Shown piece after piece: positions 15,225 through 15,906 of a stretch of DNA of 15,906 nucleotides. The stretch is taken from the NCBI GenBank assembly GCA_036733305.1, contig DAINAT010000082.1:1-15906 (forward strand). The letters run 5' to 3'. Position 1 is the first letter of the stretch; every line of letters begins with the position of its first letter. The notes beneath the pieces were generated by a model. That model saw nothing but the letters and a program-made list of their open reading frames with translations, ran no database searches and was not told the origin of the DNA. The stretch is from UBA7672 sp036733305 (GTDB lineage Bacteria; Pseudomonadota; Alphaproteobacteria; Caulobacterales; Hyphomonadaceae). The translations under genes and the position numbers were made by a program.

Positions 15225-15906
15225 GCGAGACCAAGACTGTTGGCGTTATCGGCGGGCTTGGACCGATGGCGACGCTGGATTTTTTTGAGCGAATCTTGAG
15301 AAGAACCAGCGCTGTACGCGAACAAGATCATCTACGTCTCATCATCGACAACAACACGAAAATTCCCGATCGCAACGCCTACAAGCGTGGCGAAGGTCCA
15401 TCGCCCGGCCCAGCGCTCGCGAGTGCGGCGCTTGCGCTTGAAATTGCGGGTGCGGAATTCATCGTGATGGCGTGCAACAGTACGCATGAGTGGGAAGCGG
15501 AGATCCGCGCGGCCATCAACGTGCCGTTCATCAGCATTATCGAGGAGACAACGAAGGTTGTCGTGGACTTAAGGCCCGACAGCGTGGGCGTGCTCGCGGC
15601 GGACGCGAGCCTGTCGTCAAGCCTTTATCAGGATGCGTTGACGAAACGTGGCGTGAAGCCCGTGCTGCTGAGCGCGGACTCGCAGCGGACGTTCATGGAA
15701 CTGATCTACCGGATCAAGAGCGGCGACACGGGCGACACCGTGAGGCGTTCGATGGCGACGCTCGCCCGGAAGCTTGAGGCGCAAGGCGCGGAAGTGATCA
15801 TCGCCGGCTGCACGGAGGTTCCGATCGTGCTGACGGCGGATGACATCGACGGCGAACTCGTCAACTCGACGGACGTCCTGGTGGAAAGGACGATCGTGTT
15901 CGCCGG
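15221..15906 (+). CDS. Aspartate/glutamate-type amino-acid racemase, 3' end beyond window
   Basis: A cofactor-independent amino-acid racemase of the Asp/Glu racemase superfamily, visible for 228 residues and open at the window edge. The N-terminus VGVIGGLGPMAT (7-18) is the family's start signature. The two catalytic cysteines are C85 in MACNSTH and C197 in AGCTEVP, placed symmetrically in the two lobes. The family is usually about 230-250 residues, so only the last few are missing. It overlaps the desulfhydrase stop in an ATGA (15221-15224), so the two are translated together. Its likely task is to interconvert L and D forms of an amino acid for the upstream enzyme or to recycle D-amino acids. 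Substrate within the family is not predictable here. Confidence 0.85.
   Translation, partial: MSETKTVGVIGGLGPMATLDFFERILRRTSAVREQDHLRLIIDNNTKIPDRNAYKRGEGPSPGPALASAALALEIAGAEFIVMACNSTHEWEAEIRAAINVPFISIIEETTKVVVDLRPDSVGVLAADASLSSSLYQDALTKRGVKPVLLSADSQRTFMELIYRIKSGDTGDTVRRSMATLARKLEAQGAEVIIAGCTEVPIVLTADDIDGELVNSTDVLVERTIVFA

Overview
The window is about 60% G+C, densely packed and almost entirely protein-coding. It looks like an alphaproteobacterium of the Caulobacterales/Hyphomonadales type (stalked, holdfast-making bacteria). The reasons are a rhizobial-style glycerol ABC transporter, a very large TonB-dependent receptor, and four holdfast-synthesis (hfs) type genes. The lineage is inferred from gene content only. 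I found no rRNA, tRNA, CRISPR array, transposase or phage gene.

Layout. (1) 1-4292, minus strand: the tail end of another gene's start (1-27), then a tight operon glpS-glpT-glpP-glpQ followed by an MmcQ/YjbR-family gene and a hairpin terminator. The genes overlap by 4 bases or are separated by 2-3 bases, so they are probably co-transcribed and translationally coupled. The solute-binding protein (GlpV) and small membrane protein (GlpU) of the known glycerol system are not here. (2) 4293-4786: divergent regulatory region with a perfect 23-bp inverted repeat. (3) 4787-7885, plus: a 1032-residue TonB-dependent receptor, then a strong terminator. (4) 8111-8767, plus: a lipoprotein with a thioredoxin-like/redoxin domain, with its own likely promoter and a terminator closely resembling the receptor's. 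(5) 8869-9396: a degraded remnant that resembles the last helices of a Bcr/CflA-type drug efflux pump. (6) 9442-11830, plus: an HfsE-like initiating sugar-phosphate transferase, a 39-codon fragment, and an HfsH-like polysaccharide deacetylase. (7) 12007-14117, minus, convergent with the last block: hfsB-hfsA, the cytoplasmic ATPase-like partner and the inner-membrane co-polymerase. (8) 14229-15906, plus: a D-cysteine desulfhydrase overlapping an amino-acid racemase that runs off the window.

How they fit together. The glp block moves glycerol or a similar polyol across the inner membrane. The divergent receptor could supply a larger compound through the outer membrane, but its substrate cannot be read from sequence. 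The hfs genes would start the adhesive polysaccharide on undecaprenyl phosphate (HfsE), deacetylate it (HfsH) and control chain length/export (HfsA/HfsB). The flippase, polymerase, outer-membrane pore and other glycosyltransferases must lie elsewhere. The last pair forms a small D-amino-acid/cysteine catabolism unit. The most notable oddities are sequence departures in key residues: complementary lost motifs in GlpS and GlpT, an Asp-to-His change at the metal site of the deacetylase, a lost Walker A lysine in HfsB, and exactly four close cysteine pairs in the receptor.
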